DNA of 64,000 bases from JAGVPT01 sp035500675 (GCA_035500675.1 DATJXA010000183.1:7855-71854), one strand, 5' to 3'. Shown: positions 17,269 to 27,792, counted from the first letter of the stretch. Numbers and translations are program-made. The notes: generated from the letters alone by a model not told the origin.

Positions 17269-17760
17269 ATGGGTAAAGTATTTTCGCTTTCGGAGTTGAA
17301 AGATATGCGTCGGGTGTGGAAAGAGCGAGAAAAAAAAATCGTCTTTACCAACGGCGTCTTCGATATTTTGCATCGCGGACACGTCGAATACCTCTCGGCG
17401 GCGAAATCTCTTGCGGACGTTCTGATTGTCGGGGTCAACAGCGACGCATCTGTCAAGAAGATCAAAGGGCCTCGTCGCCCTGTGGTTGGCCAAGATGACC
17501 GCGCATTTCTTGTTTCATCTCTTTCGCCTGTCGATGCAGTATGTATTTTCGACGAGGAGACCCCGTACGAAACTATCAGCGCTCTTCTTCCGGATATTTT
17601 GGTAAAAGGGGCCGATTGGAGTATCGATACTGTTGTCGGGAAAGACATTGTCGAAGGTTCCGGAGGGAAAGTCCTCACCATTCCGCTTGTTCCCCAGCGA
17701 TCGACGACAAACATCATCGCAAAGATCCGGGAAATGTACAACGATCAGCCCAAGGGATGA
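17269..17760 (+). CDS. rfaE2: D-glycero-beta-D-manno-heptose 1-phosphate adenylyltransferase
   Basis: 163 residues. It is a small nucleotidyltransferase with FTNGVFDILHRGHVEYL near residue 25 (the HxGH motif as HRGH) and the C-terminal QRSTTNII corresponding to the second nucleotide-binding motif. It makes ADP-heptose from heptose 1-phosphate and ATP. The neighbouring kinase gene supports this over other HxGH transferases. Its stop directly abuts the start of the TamB-like gene. Confidence 0.92.
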   Translation: MGKVFSLSELKDMRRVWKEREKKIVFTNGVFDILHRGHVEYLSAAKSLADVLIVGVNSDASVKKIKGPRRPVVGQDDRAFLVSSLSPVDAVCIFDEETPYETISALLPDILVKGADWSIDTVVGKDIVEGSGGKVLTIPLVPQRSTTNIIAKIREMYNDQPKG

Positions 17761-20700
17761 ATGGTTCGCAAGACGTCGAAAATATTAACGTATATATGCG
17801 GCGCAGTCATCGTTCTGCTCTTCGCGGCCGGTGGGTTTACGCAGACGTCCCTGTTCAGGCAAACGCTCAGGTCGACGCTCTACAAGGTTCTCGCTGCAAA
17901 CCTCAACGCCTCGGTTTTTTTGGGTGACATCAAAGGGAATCTCTTCACCGGTATTTCGCTCGACACAGTCGCCATCTACGTTGATAACGCTCCTTTTGTT
18001 GAAGCCCGGAATGTTCACGTCCGGTACGACCCGTTCCCCCTCTGGAATAAGAAAGTATCGATCGGAAACGTCGAAATCGACCATCCGACAGTTTCGATTA
18101 TCCGTTTTGCTGACGGAACATGGAATGTAGACCGCCTGTCAAAAAAGAAATCAACGCCGGATAGCCTTTCGTCGCCCTGGGTCGTTGCCGTCCGAGGTCT
18201 GCACATTACGAACGCGCGTCTGCGGATGATCGATTCGACAGCTTCCGGCCGCAGTTCACTTCCCGATTCAATCGCGAAAAGGACGATCGATTTTTCAAAC
18301 CTCGACCTTCAGAATATCAATATCGACTTATCGGCGACAATTTCCGATGAGGAACAATCCGCAACCATTAAGAACATTTCGTTTGTTTCCCCCCGCGACG
18401 GGTTTATTTTGACGAAGCTTTCCGGCAGCCTTCACCACACGCCGACTTTTTCCGAAGCAAAAAACCTTTTCATTGAAACGCCGTCTTCGCACATCGAGCT
18501 TAACGCAAAGATGAGCTCTGCCGACGTCTTCAAAATCAAAGATATCGGCGCGTTGCGTTTTACGCCTGTGGAGTGTTCTCTTGCGTCGAGCACCGTGGCG
18601 GCGCGCGATCTTCAATACTTCCTTCCGTCTCTCAACTTTCTCAGAGGTTCGGTTCAGGTCGAATGTGTTCTCGACGGTCTTTTTGGCGACGTGAAGGTCA
18701 AGAAATTGCAGGCACATTTTGGCCATTCAAAGATCATTCTTGAAGGAAGCGTTCTCAATCTCTACCGTCCAAAGGATCTTACGCTCGATATCGAATCGAA
18801 GGGGACCGTTATTCAGCCGTCCGACGCGCCAGCGCTTCTTCCGTTTTTTCACATTCCGGATTACGGAGTCGCAGGTCCGCTCGCATTGGACTTCCATTAC
18901 ACCGGTGAGCCGCTAAATTTCAACGTCGATGCGCGGATGTCGATGGCTGCCGGAGAGATCTCCGTTAACGGAGGGTTGAATCTCACCAAACCGGTCATGA
19001 GTTACCGCGCGACATTCGGCGGTGCAGGCCTCGATGTCGGAAGATTTTTTTTGAACCCTTCGCTTCGTTCGCATCTTGATTTTTCCGGCAGTGTTGAAGG
19101 CCAAGGGACGTCCATCGAAGAATTGAATTCCAGAGCCACGGTTTCCTTCGATTCATCCATGTTTCACGACGTACCGATATCTTCCCTCCGCGCCGACGTT
19201 ACCGCCGCGAATAGAAAAATCTCCATTTCGGCCGACGCGCGGTCGCCAAAAGGCGGAGCAGCAATCGAATCGGAGCTCGATTATTCTGCGGGAGATGTCC
19301 CTTCGTATTCGCTTCGTGGAAAACTTTCCCACTGCGATCTCGAGGCGGTGCTCAAAGAAAGCAAGTATTCCTCCGATTGCTCTGTTTCCTTCGATGTAAA
19401 AGGAAATAATTTTTTGCACGAAGAGATGAACGGAGATCTTGAAGCCCAATTTTCCCCCTCCCGTTTTGGCACATACGCATTCGACAGTGCCGGGACAGAA
19501 ATCCACCTTGCGACGGATTCCCTGCATGGGAAGATGCTGACGGTGAGCTCTCCTATCGCCGATGGGTCCATCGAGGGCCGCTTCACCTATCGCGGAATTG
19601 TGAAGACGATCTTGGCCCATCTGGGAGAAGCGAAACGAGCATACGAAAAACAGCGCGCGATCTTTGATTCAACGGACACGCAGGGTTTCGGAGAAACACC
19701 GATGCAGACAGACACGGTCGAACATCTGTCGGCTGTTGAAAAGGATAGCATCCGCTATTCGTTCCATCTAAAAAACCTTGAACCGCTTTCAATCTTTCTC
19801 GACAATGGGACATTCGCCGCCGTCGGAGATGTTCAGGGAATGTTTGTTGGAGACGTTGATACGCTCTCGGCAAGCGGGTCCGTCCATATTACATCCGCAA
19901 AGTATTCATCGAGTACGTCACTCTTGCTGGCGGAGAGCCTTGCCGTCGACTATTCTATGGAGAAGTTGACGAAAGACAGCCTGCTTTCCGACACGTACAG
20001 CCCCCACATCACGGTAAAGGCGCATGCAGGGAAGGTCCTAGCAGGGGAATCGTACTATCGCGACGCCGACGTCGATTTCATGTTTCATAATCGGCGAGCT
20101 GAATACTCTGTGGCGGGGGAGATCGACAGCACAATACGGTTCGGCATCGATGGCAGAGGAACAGTCACCCCATCAGCATACAAACTTGTTTTTGACACGT
20201 TCTCTCTCCGTTATCTCGATTACGAACTTAATATGGCGAAACAATTTTCAGTGAGCATCGATAAGAACGGTATCGCAGTCGACACTGCGGAGTTTGTTCA
20301 TCAGGACGAAGAGCTTGCAATTGGCGGGGCAATGAATTATGGAGGGACGGTTGGAGCATTCGTCCGGCTGAAGAACTTTACACTTTCAAACATCTATCAC
20401 TTTGGCAAGTCGCAGGACTACAGGGCAAATGCGTTGGCGTTCGAAGGAACAGTGAACGCTCACGGGGTGATTTCAGGGACGGTGAAATATCCTGAAATAG
20501 TCGCCGAGCTTGATGCATCAAATTTAGCTTATCGCGGGACGGAATTCGGGTTCGTCACGAGCTCGATGCACTACAGCAACAAGGTCGTTGATTGCACGCT
20601 TCAACTTGCGAAAACTCCTCAGGCCCGCGACGATTACGAACTGTTTGTCAGCGGATCGATCCCGATGGATCTAGCCCTCGATTCCGTCTCGAATCGCTTC

Positions 20701-22317
20701 TCGATCCAAGGCGTCGACATGTATTTAAAATCACGCGACTTTGACATCAGCATTCTCGACCCTTTCATCGCTCAATTGGACGAAATGAAAGGAACAATGG
20801 CCGGCTCCATTCATTGCACCGGATCGCTCGAATCTCCATTGTTCGACGGAAGCATGGATTTGCACGGCGTTCAATTTCTTTTTCCGATGAACAACATGAC
20901 GTATCAGGCCGAGGGAAAAATTGAAGTTCAGGGAAACAAGGTATTGTTCACCTCTCTTACTGCAAAAAACTTGTATGAGGATTACACTTCGGGAAAAATT
21001 GACTTCGGCGGGTACCTGACGCTCCAGGGCTTCGTCCCCGTTGAATACCATCTTACCGCGAAGGGCGAACTCAAAGTATTGCAAGAAGCATCGCGTACAA
21101 CGGATGAAGGCGTATATGGCGATCTCATCGCCGCGACGGGCAACGAAGGGTTATCTTTCGACGGAACCTATGCAAGCTCGCGGTTGACCGGCTCTTTGTT
21201 TGTTAAGCAGGCATCGCTCACATTTCCTCCAACCAAGCAGGCGTCGAGCCTCGTTTCTTCACGCGGTGTCAATGTTGTTGTCGTCGACGACACATCGAAA
21301 CCGAACCGAGATTCTCTTTTCGGCCCGAATTTGTTCGCCTTCCTGCGGCCGAAGAACGAGGCCCGGTCGTCGAACGAAGGGTCTTTTCTCGACGGGCTGA
21401 GCTACGATCTTGCGATTCAAACGGACGGCATCGTGCAGATCCGCATGATCTTTAATCCGGCGACGAACGAAGAACTGTTCGCGGACTTGAACGGTAAGCT
21501 GCGGCTCAGCAAGGAGGGGAACGACGTTCGTCTTATCGGAACAATCAACGTCTCCGATAAATCGAACTATAAATTCTACAAGCAATTCGACGCTTCGGGG
21601 ACGCTGCGGTTTACGGGAAGGCCGGATAATCCGGAGCTCAACATCAAAGCAACATACACCGGCTCTCATGTGAAGTCCGAGAACCCGCTCCTCAGTTCGA
21701 ATCAAAAGGAAACGACATCTTCATCCACAGAAAAAGTCGTCGTCTCGCTGACGATCACCGGTACGCGGTACGACCCCAAGGTGAAGATCGGTCTGTCAAC
21801 CTTCGACGACAACGGCAACGAAACGGAACGCACCGGCGATGTGGAATCCGACGCCATTTCATTCCTTCTTACGTCGACGCCGGACAGTCCGGGAAAATTC
21901 CGAGACGATTTGACATCGAACGATAAACAAGGGATCGCAAACTCTCTCGGCGGGTCCATCGGCGGGTCATTTATTGCAGGGTTTACGAATACTCTTCTGT
22001 CCGGAATGATGATGGACTTCCTTCGGTCGAACAATATCAATATGGTGAGCACGGTAGAGTTCAGGTACTCCGGCACATCGCCGGACTTGCGCCTCAGCGG
22101 AGTGATCGGCAACGCATTTTGGTCTTTTGGCGGGAAAGTGTTCAACGATATCAACAACGCGAACGTCAGCTTACAGTGGTCTCTCGGGTCTATTGTCCAG
22201 AACGAAAGCCTCCGCAATTTCATGTTCGAAGTAGACCGCAAAGCCGACCCTCTCGAAACGAGCGATTTGCGCCGTCCTACAAGCGGCGCTCGGATTTACT
22301 ACAAATTTGCCTTTTAA
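17761..22317 (+). CDS. tamB: TamB/AsmA-like giant envelope protein
   Basis: 1518 residues, anchored by one N-terminal membrane helix (about 11-27, ILTYICGAVIVLLFAAGG). The next part, DIKGNLFTGISLDTVAIY, is typical of the start of AsmA/TamB proteins. Long stretches of repeating short beta strands form the lipid-bridge groove. The last 300 residues match the conserved TamB domain (VRLIGTINVSDKSNYKF, then SGTLRFTGRPDNPELNIKA) and the protein ends in YYKFAF. Family members span the periplasm and move lipids or help insert outer-membrane proteins. The start follows rfaE2 with no gap. No TamA gene adjoins, but an Omp85-like fusion is encoded two genes downstream. Confidence 0.88.
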   Translation: MVRKTSKILTYICGAVIVLLFAAGGFTQTSLFRQTLRSTLYKVLAANLNASVFLGDIKGNLFTGISLDTVAIYVDNAPFVEARNVHVRYDPFPLWNKKVSIGNVEIDHPTVSIIRFADGTWNVDRLSKKKSTPDSLSSPWVVAVRGLHITNARLRMIDSTASGRSSLPDSIAKRTIDFSNLDLQNINIDLSATISDEEQSATIKNISFVSPRDGFILTKLSGSLHHTPTFSEAKNLFIETPSSHIELNAKMSSADVFKIKDIGALRFTPVECSLASSTVAARDLQYFLPSLNFLRGSVQVECVLDGLFGDVKVKKLQAHFGHSKIILEGSVLNLYRPKDLTLDIESKGTVIQPSDAPALLPFFHIPDYGVAGPLALDFHYTGEPLNFNVDARMSMAAGEISVNGGLNLTKPVMSYRATFGGAGLDVGRFFLNPSLRSHLDFSGSVEGQGTSIEELNSRATVSFDSSMFHDVPISSLRADVTAANRKISISADARSPKGGAAIESELDYSAGDVPSYSLRGKLSHCDLEAVLKESKYSSDCSVSFDVKGNNFLHEEMNGDLEAQFSPSRFGTYAFDSAGTEIHLATDSLHGKMLTVSSPIADGSIEGRFTYRGIVKTILAHLGEAKRAYEKQRAIFDSTDTQGFGETPMQTDTVEHLSAVEKDSIRYSFHLKNLEPLSIFLDNGTFAAVGDVQGMFVGDVDTLSASGSVHITSAKYSSSTSLLLAESLAVDYSMEKLTKDSLLSDTYSPHITVKAHAGKVLAGESYYRDADVDFMFHNRRAEYSVAGEIDSTIRFGIDGRGTVTPSAYKLVFDTFSLRYLDYELNMAKQFSVSIDKNGIAVDTAEFVHQDEELAIGGAMNYGGTVGAFVRLKNFTLSNIYHFGKSQDYRANALAFEGTVNAHGVISGTVKYPEIVAELDASNLAYRGTEFGFVTSSMHYSNKVVDCTLQLAKTPQARDDYELFVSGSIPMDLALDSVSNRFSIQGVDMYLKSRDFDISILDPFIAQLDEMKGTMAGSIHCTGSLESPLFDGSMDLHGVQFLFPMNNMTYQAEGKIEVQGNKVLFTSLTAKNLYEDYTSGKIDFGGYLTLQGFVPVEYHLTAKGELKVLQEASRTTDEGVYGDLIAATGNEGLSFDGTYASSRLTGSLFVKQASLTFPPTKQASSLVSSRGVNVVVVDDTSKPNRDSLFGPNLFAFLRPKNEARSSNEGSFLDGLSYDLAIQTDGIVQIRMIFNPATNEELFADLNGKLRLSKEGNDVRLIGTINVSDKSNYKFYKQFDASGTLRFTGRPDNPELNIKATYTGSHVKSENPLLSSNQKETTSSSTEKVVVSLTITGTRYDPKVKIGLSTFDDNGNETERTGDVESDAISFLLTSTPDSPGKFRDDLTSNDKQGIANSLGGSIGGSFIAGFTNTLLSGMMMDFLRSNNINMVSTVEFRYSGTSPDLRLSGVIGNAFWSFGGKVFNDINNANVSLQWSLGSIVQNESLRNFMFEVDRKADPLETSDLRRPTSGARIYYKFAF

Positions 22318-22328
22318 TCGGATTACAA

Positions 22329-24512
22329 ATGGGAAAAAAAATTACGGGCGCATCGTTGGAACAGCGCGCCGCGGAATTCTTCGATGCTCATCCTCATGAG
22401 GGTTTTAGATCGAGACAGGTTGCGAAGCGCCTGAGCATCAAAGATGAAAAAGAATTTCAATCGCTGCGCGATGTGCTGCACATGATGGTGGACAAGAAAA
22501 CCCTGTCCTACGGACGCAAAAATGGATATTCGCGCAATTCCCAAGCGCGCACCGTGCGCGGCATCCTCTCGATGAGCAAGCAGGGATACGGTTTTGTGTC
22601 GACGCCCGGGTCCGAATTCGGCGAAATCTTCATCGGTCCGAACTCGCTCGGCACCGCATTGGACGGGGATACCGTCGACGTCTCCCCGTTCGCAGTCCGG
22701 CGCGGCAGCGCTCAGGATGGGAAAAAGATCGAGGGGGAGATCATCCGCGTCCTGTCGCGCAGTCACACGGAATTTGTAGGGACGCTTGCACAGAGCAAGA
22801 ATTTCTTTTTTGTTGAAGTTGACGACCGGAAAATCCCGCGCGACATCTATGTGGCACAGGAGCATCTCCACGGAGCGGTCCCGGGCGATAAAGTCGTTGT
22901 CGCTTTCGAATCATGGGACGACGATCTCCGGAATCCCGAAGGGAGAATTATTGAGATCATAGGCCGCTCGGGCGATTCGAGCGCCGAAGTCGCTTCGGTC
23001 ATAAAAGCCTTTCGGCTTCCGACATCATTTCCGAGGGATGTAGAATCGTACGCCGCAAATGTTCCCGCGGCTATCCCGCAAGAAGAGATCGTGCGTCGGA
23101 GAGATCTTCGTTCTCTGGCATCCTTCACGATCGACCCTTATGACGCAAAGGATTTTGACGACGCCATCTCGGTTGAAGTGTTAACGGACAAGACGGTCCG
23201 CATCGGGGTCCATATTGCGGACGTGAGCGCGTATGTGAAAGAAGGGACGGTGCTCGACCGCGAAGCGTTCGCGCGCGGCACGAGCGTATACCTTGCGAAC
23301 CAGGTCGTCCCGATGCTTCCGGAGAAATTGTCGAACGACCTCTGCAGCCTTAAACCCAACGTCGACCGCCTGACATTCTCATGCATCATGGACGTCTCGG
23401 AGAAGGGAAAGGTTGCTCGCTATGAAATTGTCCGGAGCATCATCAACTCCAAAAGACGTTTCACGTATGAAGAAGTTGAAGAAATTTTGAAGTCGGGAAA
23501 AGGGCCGCATGCGGAGGCGCTGACGACGGCATGGGAGCTGGCACAACGCCTTAAAGCGAAACGAATGAAGAACGGCAGCATCGATTTCGATTCGCCCGAA
23601 GCGAAGTTCAAATACGATGAGCATGGGAAGCCGGTTGAGGTGATGATCAAAAGCCGGTTGATGAGTCACCAGCTTGTCGAAGAATGTATGCTGCTTGCAA
23701 ATCAAACCGTCGCGACGCACATCGGCAAGCCCCAGAAAGAAACGGACATTCAGCCTTTCATCTACCGAATTCATGACTCGCCCGATGTGGAAAAGCTCCG
23801 GGAGTTGGCGGTTTTTGTCAAGAAGTTCGGCCACACGTTAAACGTCGGGGGTTCCGTCTCGTCAAAAGAATTGCAGAAATTGTTGAACGACGTAAAAGGA
23901 ACGCCCGAAGAAAATGTCATTAACGAAGTTGCCTTGCGGGCGATGGCGAAGGCGGTATATTCGGAAAAAAATATCGGACATTACGGGCTCGCGTTCGACT
24001 ATTATACACACTTTACCTCTCCTATCCGCCGGTATCCCGACCTCGCCGTCCATCGCATGCTCGACGAATATGCAAAAGGCATGCCGCACGCACGGCGCGA
24101 GCACTACATCGCCGAACTTCCCCATATTTGTAAATGGTCTTCCGACAGGGAACGCGTCGCGATGGAAGCTGAGCGCGCTTCGGTGAAAGTAATGCAAGCT
24201 GAGTACATGAAACAGCATGTCGGCGACGAGTTTGAAGGAGTGATTTCAGGGGTCACGAACTACGGGATGTATATCGAGATCAACGACCTCCTTGTGGAAG
24301 GAATGATCCATGTCCGCAACATCGGCGACGATTACTACGAACACGACGAGAAGCATTATTCGCTGGTGGGACGGCGGACCGGACGGCGCTACCGGCTCGG
24401 CGATGCGATCGTTGTGAAGGTCGTAAAGGTCAATGTCGAAAAGAGGGAAATTGATTTTGCCTGCGTCGAAGAAGGCGCGGCTCCTGTGAAAAGGAAGCGG
24501 CGGGGACGTTAG
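22329..24512 (+). CDS. rnr: Ribonuclease R
   Basis: The ATG at 22329 gives 727 residues; a longer open frame reaches back into the TamB-like gene and is not credible. The order is: winged-helix-like N-terminus, cold-shock OB domains (about 65-230, RGILSMSKQGYGFV), RNB catalytic domain with DPYDAKDFDDAISVE near residue 269 (the Asp cluster binding Mg) and TSPIRRYPDLAVHR near 563, then an S1 domain from about 632 and a basic tail (KRKRRGR). It degrades structured RNA 3' to 5'. Only 11 bases separate it from the TamB-like stop. Confidence 0.96.
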   Translation: MGKKITGASLEQRAAEFFDAHPHEGFRSRQVAKRLSIKDEKEFQSLRDVLHMMVDKKTLSYGRKNGYSRNSQARTVRGILSMSKQGYGFVSTPGSEFGEIFIGPNSLGTALDGDTVDVSPFAVRRGSAQDGKKIEGEIIRVLSRSHTEFVGTLAQSKNFFFVEVDDRKIPRDIYVAQEHLHGAVPGDKVVVAFESWDDDLRNPEGRIIEIIGRSGDSSAEVASVIKAFRLPTSFPRDVESYAANVPAAIPQEEIVRRRDLRSLASFTIDPYDAKDFDDAISVEVLTDKTVRIGVHIADVSAYVKEGTVLDREAFARGTSVYLANQVVPMLPEKLSNDLCSLKPNVDRLTFSCIMDVSEKGKVARYEIVRSIINSKRRFTYEEVEEILKSGKGPHAEALTTAWELAQRLKAKRMKNGSIDFDSPEAKFKYDEHGKPVEVMIKSRLMSHQLVEECMLLANQTVATHIGKPQKETDIQPFIYRIHDSPDVEKLRELAVFVKKFGHTLNVGGSVSSKELQKLLNDVKGTPEENVINEVALRAMAKAVYSEKNIGHYGLAFDYYTHFTSPIRRYPDLAVHRMLDEYAKGMPHARREHYIAELPHICKWSSDRERVAMEAERASVKVMQAEYMKQHVGDEFEGVISGVTNYGMYIEINDLLVEGMIHVRNIGDDYYEHDEKHYSLVGRRTGRRYRLGDAIVVKVVKVNVEKREIDFACVEEGAAPVKRKRRGR

Positions 24513-24547
24513 GAATCTTTCGCCTGTGTGACACGTTGTACAAAAAG

Positions 24548-24624
24548 GTTAAAGTGTAAAGTGCAAAATTAAAAATTGTCCATACGTTCATTTTGAATTT
24601 TACATCGTACTTGCCACTTTTAAC
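24548..24624. repeat. AT-rich imperfect inverted repeat after rnr
   Basis: GTTAAAGTG...GTGCAAAATT on the left is mirrored by AATTTTACA...CCACTTTTAAC on the right with small indels. It fills the gap between rnr and the next gene and could act as a transcript-end hairpin. Its build resembles the repeats at 1398, 41104 and 45195. Confidence 0.65.
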
Positions 24625-24642
24625 TCTCTATCTGAGGACTCT

Positions 24643-27600
24643 ATGAGGTTGCGTTTTCTGACCGTTGGGTTTTTGATCGCGGTGGGGCTATCGAACGTTG
24701 TGGCTCAAGAAGCGGATTTTGGGGAAAACAAAGTTCAGTACAAGAAATTCAATTGGTCGTACATCCAGACGAGCCATTTCGATATCTATTTCAGCCAGGG
24801 GGGAGAATACCTTGCGGACTTCACGGCCGCCGCGGCTGAATCCGCCTACACGATGATCACGAAAAGCTTCCGGTATCAGACCAACAACCGGATTCCGATC
24901 ATGGTGTACAACTCTCACAATGATTTTCAGCAGACGAACGTCCTCTCGGAGTACCTCGAGGAAGGGACCGGCGGCGTCACCGAGCTTTTCAAGAACCGCA
25001 TGGTAATTCCGTTCGAGGGCAATTATCGGATGTTCCGGCACGTCATCCATCATGAAATGGTCCACGCCATTTTTAACGACATGTTCTACGGCGGATCGAT
25101 CCAGTCGATCATTTCGAACAACATCCGGCTTCAGCTCCCCATGTGGTTCAACGAAGGAATGGCGGAATATCAATCGTTGGGGTGGGACAATAATTCAGAC
25201 ATGTTCATGCGCGATGCAACGATCCACACGTATCTCCCCCCGATCGATTATCTCAGCGGATACTTCGCATATCGCGGCGGACAGTCTGTGTGGAATTATA
25301 TCGCTGACAAGTACGGCGATCAAAAAATTGCCGAAATCCTCAATCGCATCAAAGGGACCCGCAGCATCGAGCAGGGTTTCAAAAGCGCTCTCGGCCTCAG
25401 CATCTCCGAACTGAGCGATCGTTGGCAAAAGGAACAGAAAGTGATGTACTGGCCGGATATTGCGAAGCGGGAAGACCCCGCCGATTTTGCAACGCGGATC
25501 ACGAACCATGCGAAGGAATCGAATTTCTATAACACGAGCCCTTCGATCTCGCCGCAAGGCGACAAGATCGCCTTTATCTCCGACCGAGACGATTACTTTG
25601 ACGTGTTCATCATTTCGACGATCGATAATAAGGTCACTAAGCTTGTCGACGGATATAGCACGAAAAATTTTGAAGAGTTACACCTTCTCACGCCGGGCAT
25701 TACCTGGTCCCCCGACGGAAAGAAGATCGCTCTTGCCGTCAAAAGCGGCGATGCCGATGCCATTTTCATCGTCGATGTCGAGACGGGGAAGCAAGAGAAA
25801 TTAGAATTCAAGCTGGACGGAATTTTTTCGGTCGATTGGTCGCCGAAGGGCGATAAACTCGCATTCGTCGGCGACAACACGAAGCAGTCGGATATCTACG
25901 TGTACGACCTCGCGACGAAAGACCTCACCAATCTCACAGACGACGTTTTTTCCGACTCGGATCCGCACTGGTCGCCCGACGGGAAGACGGTCTATTTTGT
26001 TTCCGACAGGAGAGATTACGTTCGGCGCGATGAAATATCTCGTAACTTCAAAATGTGGAAGTTCGATTATTCGCAGCTGGATATCTACTCTATGAATATC
26101 GAGACGTCGGAGATGAAACGCATCACCGATTATCCTAAAAGCGATGAGACCTCTCCCGTTATTTCTCCCGACGGAACAAAAATGCTCTATGTGTCTGACC
26201 GGAACGGGATCGGAAACATTTACGAACGCGACCTCGCCACCGGTGCTGACCGGCCGATCACCAACTCGATAAGCGGCGTCTTCCAACTCTCCCTTTCTGC
26301 CGATGGGAACAAGCTCTCTTTCGCTGCATTCGAAAACGGAGGGTTCGATATATTTCTTATGAAAGCGCCGTTTGAGAAGAAGCTTGATGTCGCGACACTC
26401 GAGCCGACAGAGTACCTGAAACGCGAACAGCAGCTCGTTCAAAAAACGCAGACCCCCGCCGGGGCAGAGACAGGCAAAGATTCGACGCTCCTTGCGGACT
26501 CCGAATCGGGAAAAGACACGACGGGAGTTTACGGAGATAAGGTGCGCATCGATTTTCATAACTATGTTTTTTCTGACGAACAAACGAAAGAGAAACCTGC
26601 TCCGCCGGCGGCAACGTCGAGCGAGAGTCAGCTTGACACAAGCCTCTATCTCGATGCGAACGGCGACTATAAGGTCAACAAGTACAAGCTCAATTTTTCG
26701 CCGGACATTATTTACGGCAATGCGGCATACAGCACGTTCTACGGCGTTCAGGGAACGACGATGATGGCTTTCAGCGATATGCTGGGCGACCACCAGATCT
26801 ATTTTCTGACGAATCTTTTACTCGACCTCAAGAACAGTGATTACGTTCTTGCGTACTATTATCTCCCTTTAAAGATCGACTACGGTATCCAGGGGTACCA
26901 CAGTGCGCGTTTCCTCTATCTGTACGATTACAACGGCGATCTCGCCCTTTATCGTTTTACGACATGGGGCGTCGCGACCTCCGCTTCCGACCCGCTCGAT
27001 AAATTCAACCGCTTCGATTTCGGACTCAGCTGGTTGAACCTCGCGCGCGAGAACCTCGACTACCCGGACGAGCCGGCGCAACGACGTACATTATTGATGC
27101 CGACACTGGACTTTGTCCATGATAACTCGCTCTGGGGCTACACAGCGCCTAATAACGGGACAAGATACAATATCAGCGCGATGATCAGTCCCTCCATTTC
27201 GTCGGGTTCGGAGGGGCTCGATTTTCAGACGTTCACTCTCGATTACCGGACGTATGAAAAATTCTGGAAGGACTATTCGTTTGTCATCCGATGGGCCGGG
27301 GGTTTAAGCATGGGCAGGAACCCTCAAAGATTCTTTATCGGCGGGACAGATGGTTGGATCAACCGCGAATTTGCGAATAACGACATTCCAATCCAAAATG
27401 TGGAAGACTATGCGTTCCTTTCTCCGGCGCTGCCGTTGCGCGGCTTCGACTATAACGAGAAAAATGGGACAAAGTATGGATTGATGAATTACGAACTTCG
27501 CTTCCCGCTCATTCGTTATCTCGTAACGGGGGGAGTGCCGCTCGCATTGGAAAATATCACCGGTGCTACGTTTATCGATGTTGGATCTTCGTGGACGGAT

Positions 27601-27792
27601 AATAAGGCATTTCGCTTCTTCGAGAAAGATCCGGATGGAAATACGGTTGCCGAGGATCTGCTCATGGGCACAGGTTTTGGCGCGCGACTGATTTTGTTCG
27701 GTCTTCCGCTAAAGTTCGATGTCGCATGGGCGTTCGACGGTCAAAGCTTTTCGATCCCCAAATATTACATTTCACTCGGTCAAGATTTTTAG
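24643..27792 (+). CDS. Metallopeptidase - TolB-like propeller - Omp85-like barrel fusion
   Basis: 1049 residues with a signal peptide (about 1-22, VVAQ). Residues about 35-270 resemble a peptidase MA-type gluzincin: HEMVH at 137-141 and a downstream NEGMAEY (Glu 171) as third zinc ligand. Residues about 290-600 carry PD40/TolB-type propeller repeats (SPSISPQGDKIAFISDRD, ITWSPDGKKIAL, PHWSPDGKTVYFVSDR). A linker rich in Glu/Ala/Ser follows. From about 683 to the end the sequence is beta-barrel-like, with Omp85-like elements: RFFIGGTDGW, LPLRGFD, MNYELRFPLIRYL and the C-terminal YYISLGQDF. I infer a self-anchored outer-membrane protease. The barrel assignment is by pattern and needs structural support. 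Confidence 0.75.
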   Translation: MRLRFLTVGFLIAVGLSNVVAQEADFGENKVQYKKFNWSYIQTSHFDIYFSQGGEYLADFTAAAAESAYTMITKSFRYQTNNRIPIMVYNSHNDFQQTNVLSEYLEEGTGGVTELFKNRMVIPFEGNYRMFRHVIHHEMVHAIFNDMFYGGSIQSIISNNIRLQLPMWFNEGMAEYQSLGWDNNSDMFMRDATIHTYLPPIDYLSGYFAYRGGQSVWNYIADKYGDQKIAEILNRIKGTRSIEQGFKSALGLSISELSDRWQKEQKVMYWPDIAKREDPADFATRITNHAKESNFYNTSPSISPQGDKIAFISDRDDYFDVFIISTIDNKVTKLVDGYSTKNFEELHLLTPGITWSPDGKKIALAVKSGDADAIFIVDVETGKQEKLEFKLDGIFSVDWSPKGDKLAFVGDNTKQSDIYVYDLATKDLTNLTDDVFSDSDPHWSPDGKTVYFVSDRRDYVRRDEISRNFKMWKFDYSQLDIYSMNIETSEMKRITDYPKSDETSPVISPDGTKMLYVSDRNGIGNIYERDLATGADRPITNSISGVFQLSLSADGNKLSFAAFENGGFDIFLMKAPFEKKLDVATLEPTEYLKREQQLVQKTQTPAGAETGKDSTLLADSESGKDTTGVYGDKVRIDFHNYVFSDEQTKEKPAPPAATSSESQLDTSLYLDANGDYKVNKYKLNFSPDIIYGNAAYSTFYGVQGTTMMAFSDMLGDHQIYFLTNLLLDLKNSDYVLAYYYLPLKIDYGIQGYHSARFLYLYDYNGDLALYRFTTWGVATSASDPLDKFNRFDFGLSWLNLARENLDYPDEPAQRRTLLMPTLDFVHDNSLWGYTAPNNGTRYNISAMISPSISSGSEGLDFQTFTLDYRTYEKFWKDYSFVIRWAGGLSMGRNPQRFFIGGTDGWINREFANNDIPIQNVEDYAFLSPALPLRGFDYNEKNGTKYGLMNYELRFPLIRYLVTGGVPLALENITGATFIDVGSSWTDNKAFRFFEKDPDGNTVAEDLLMGTGFGARLILFGLPLKFDVAWAFDGQSFSIPKYYISLGQDF

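Noticed and set aside
18328..18726. 132-codon frame antisense to the TamB-like gene
   Set aside because: No coding features; lies wholly inside a clear gene.
25801..26793. 330-codon open frame antisense to the protease-barrel gene
   Set aside because: Antisense shadow; no signal peptide, domain or ribosome site.
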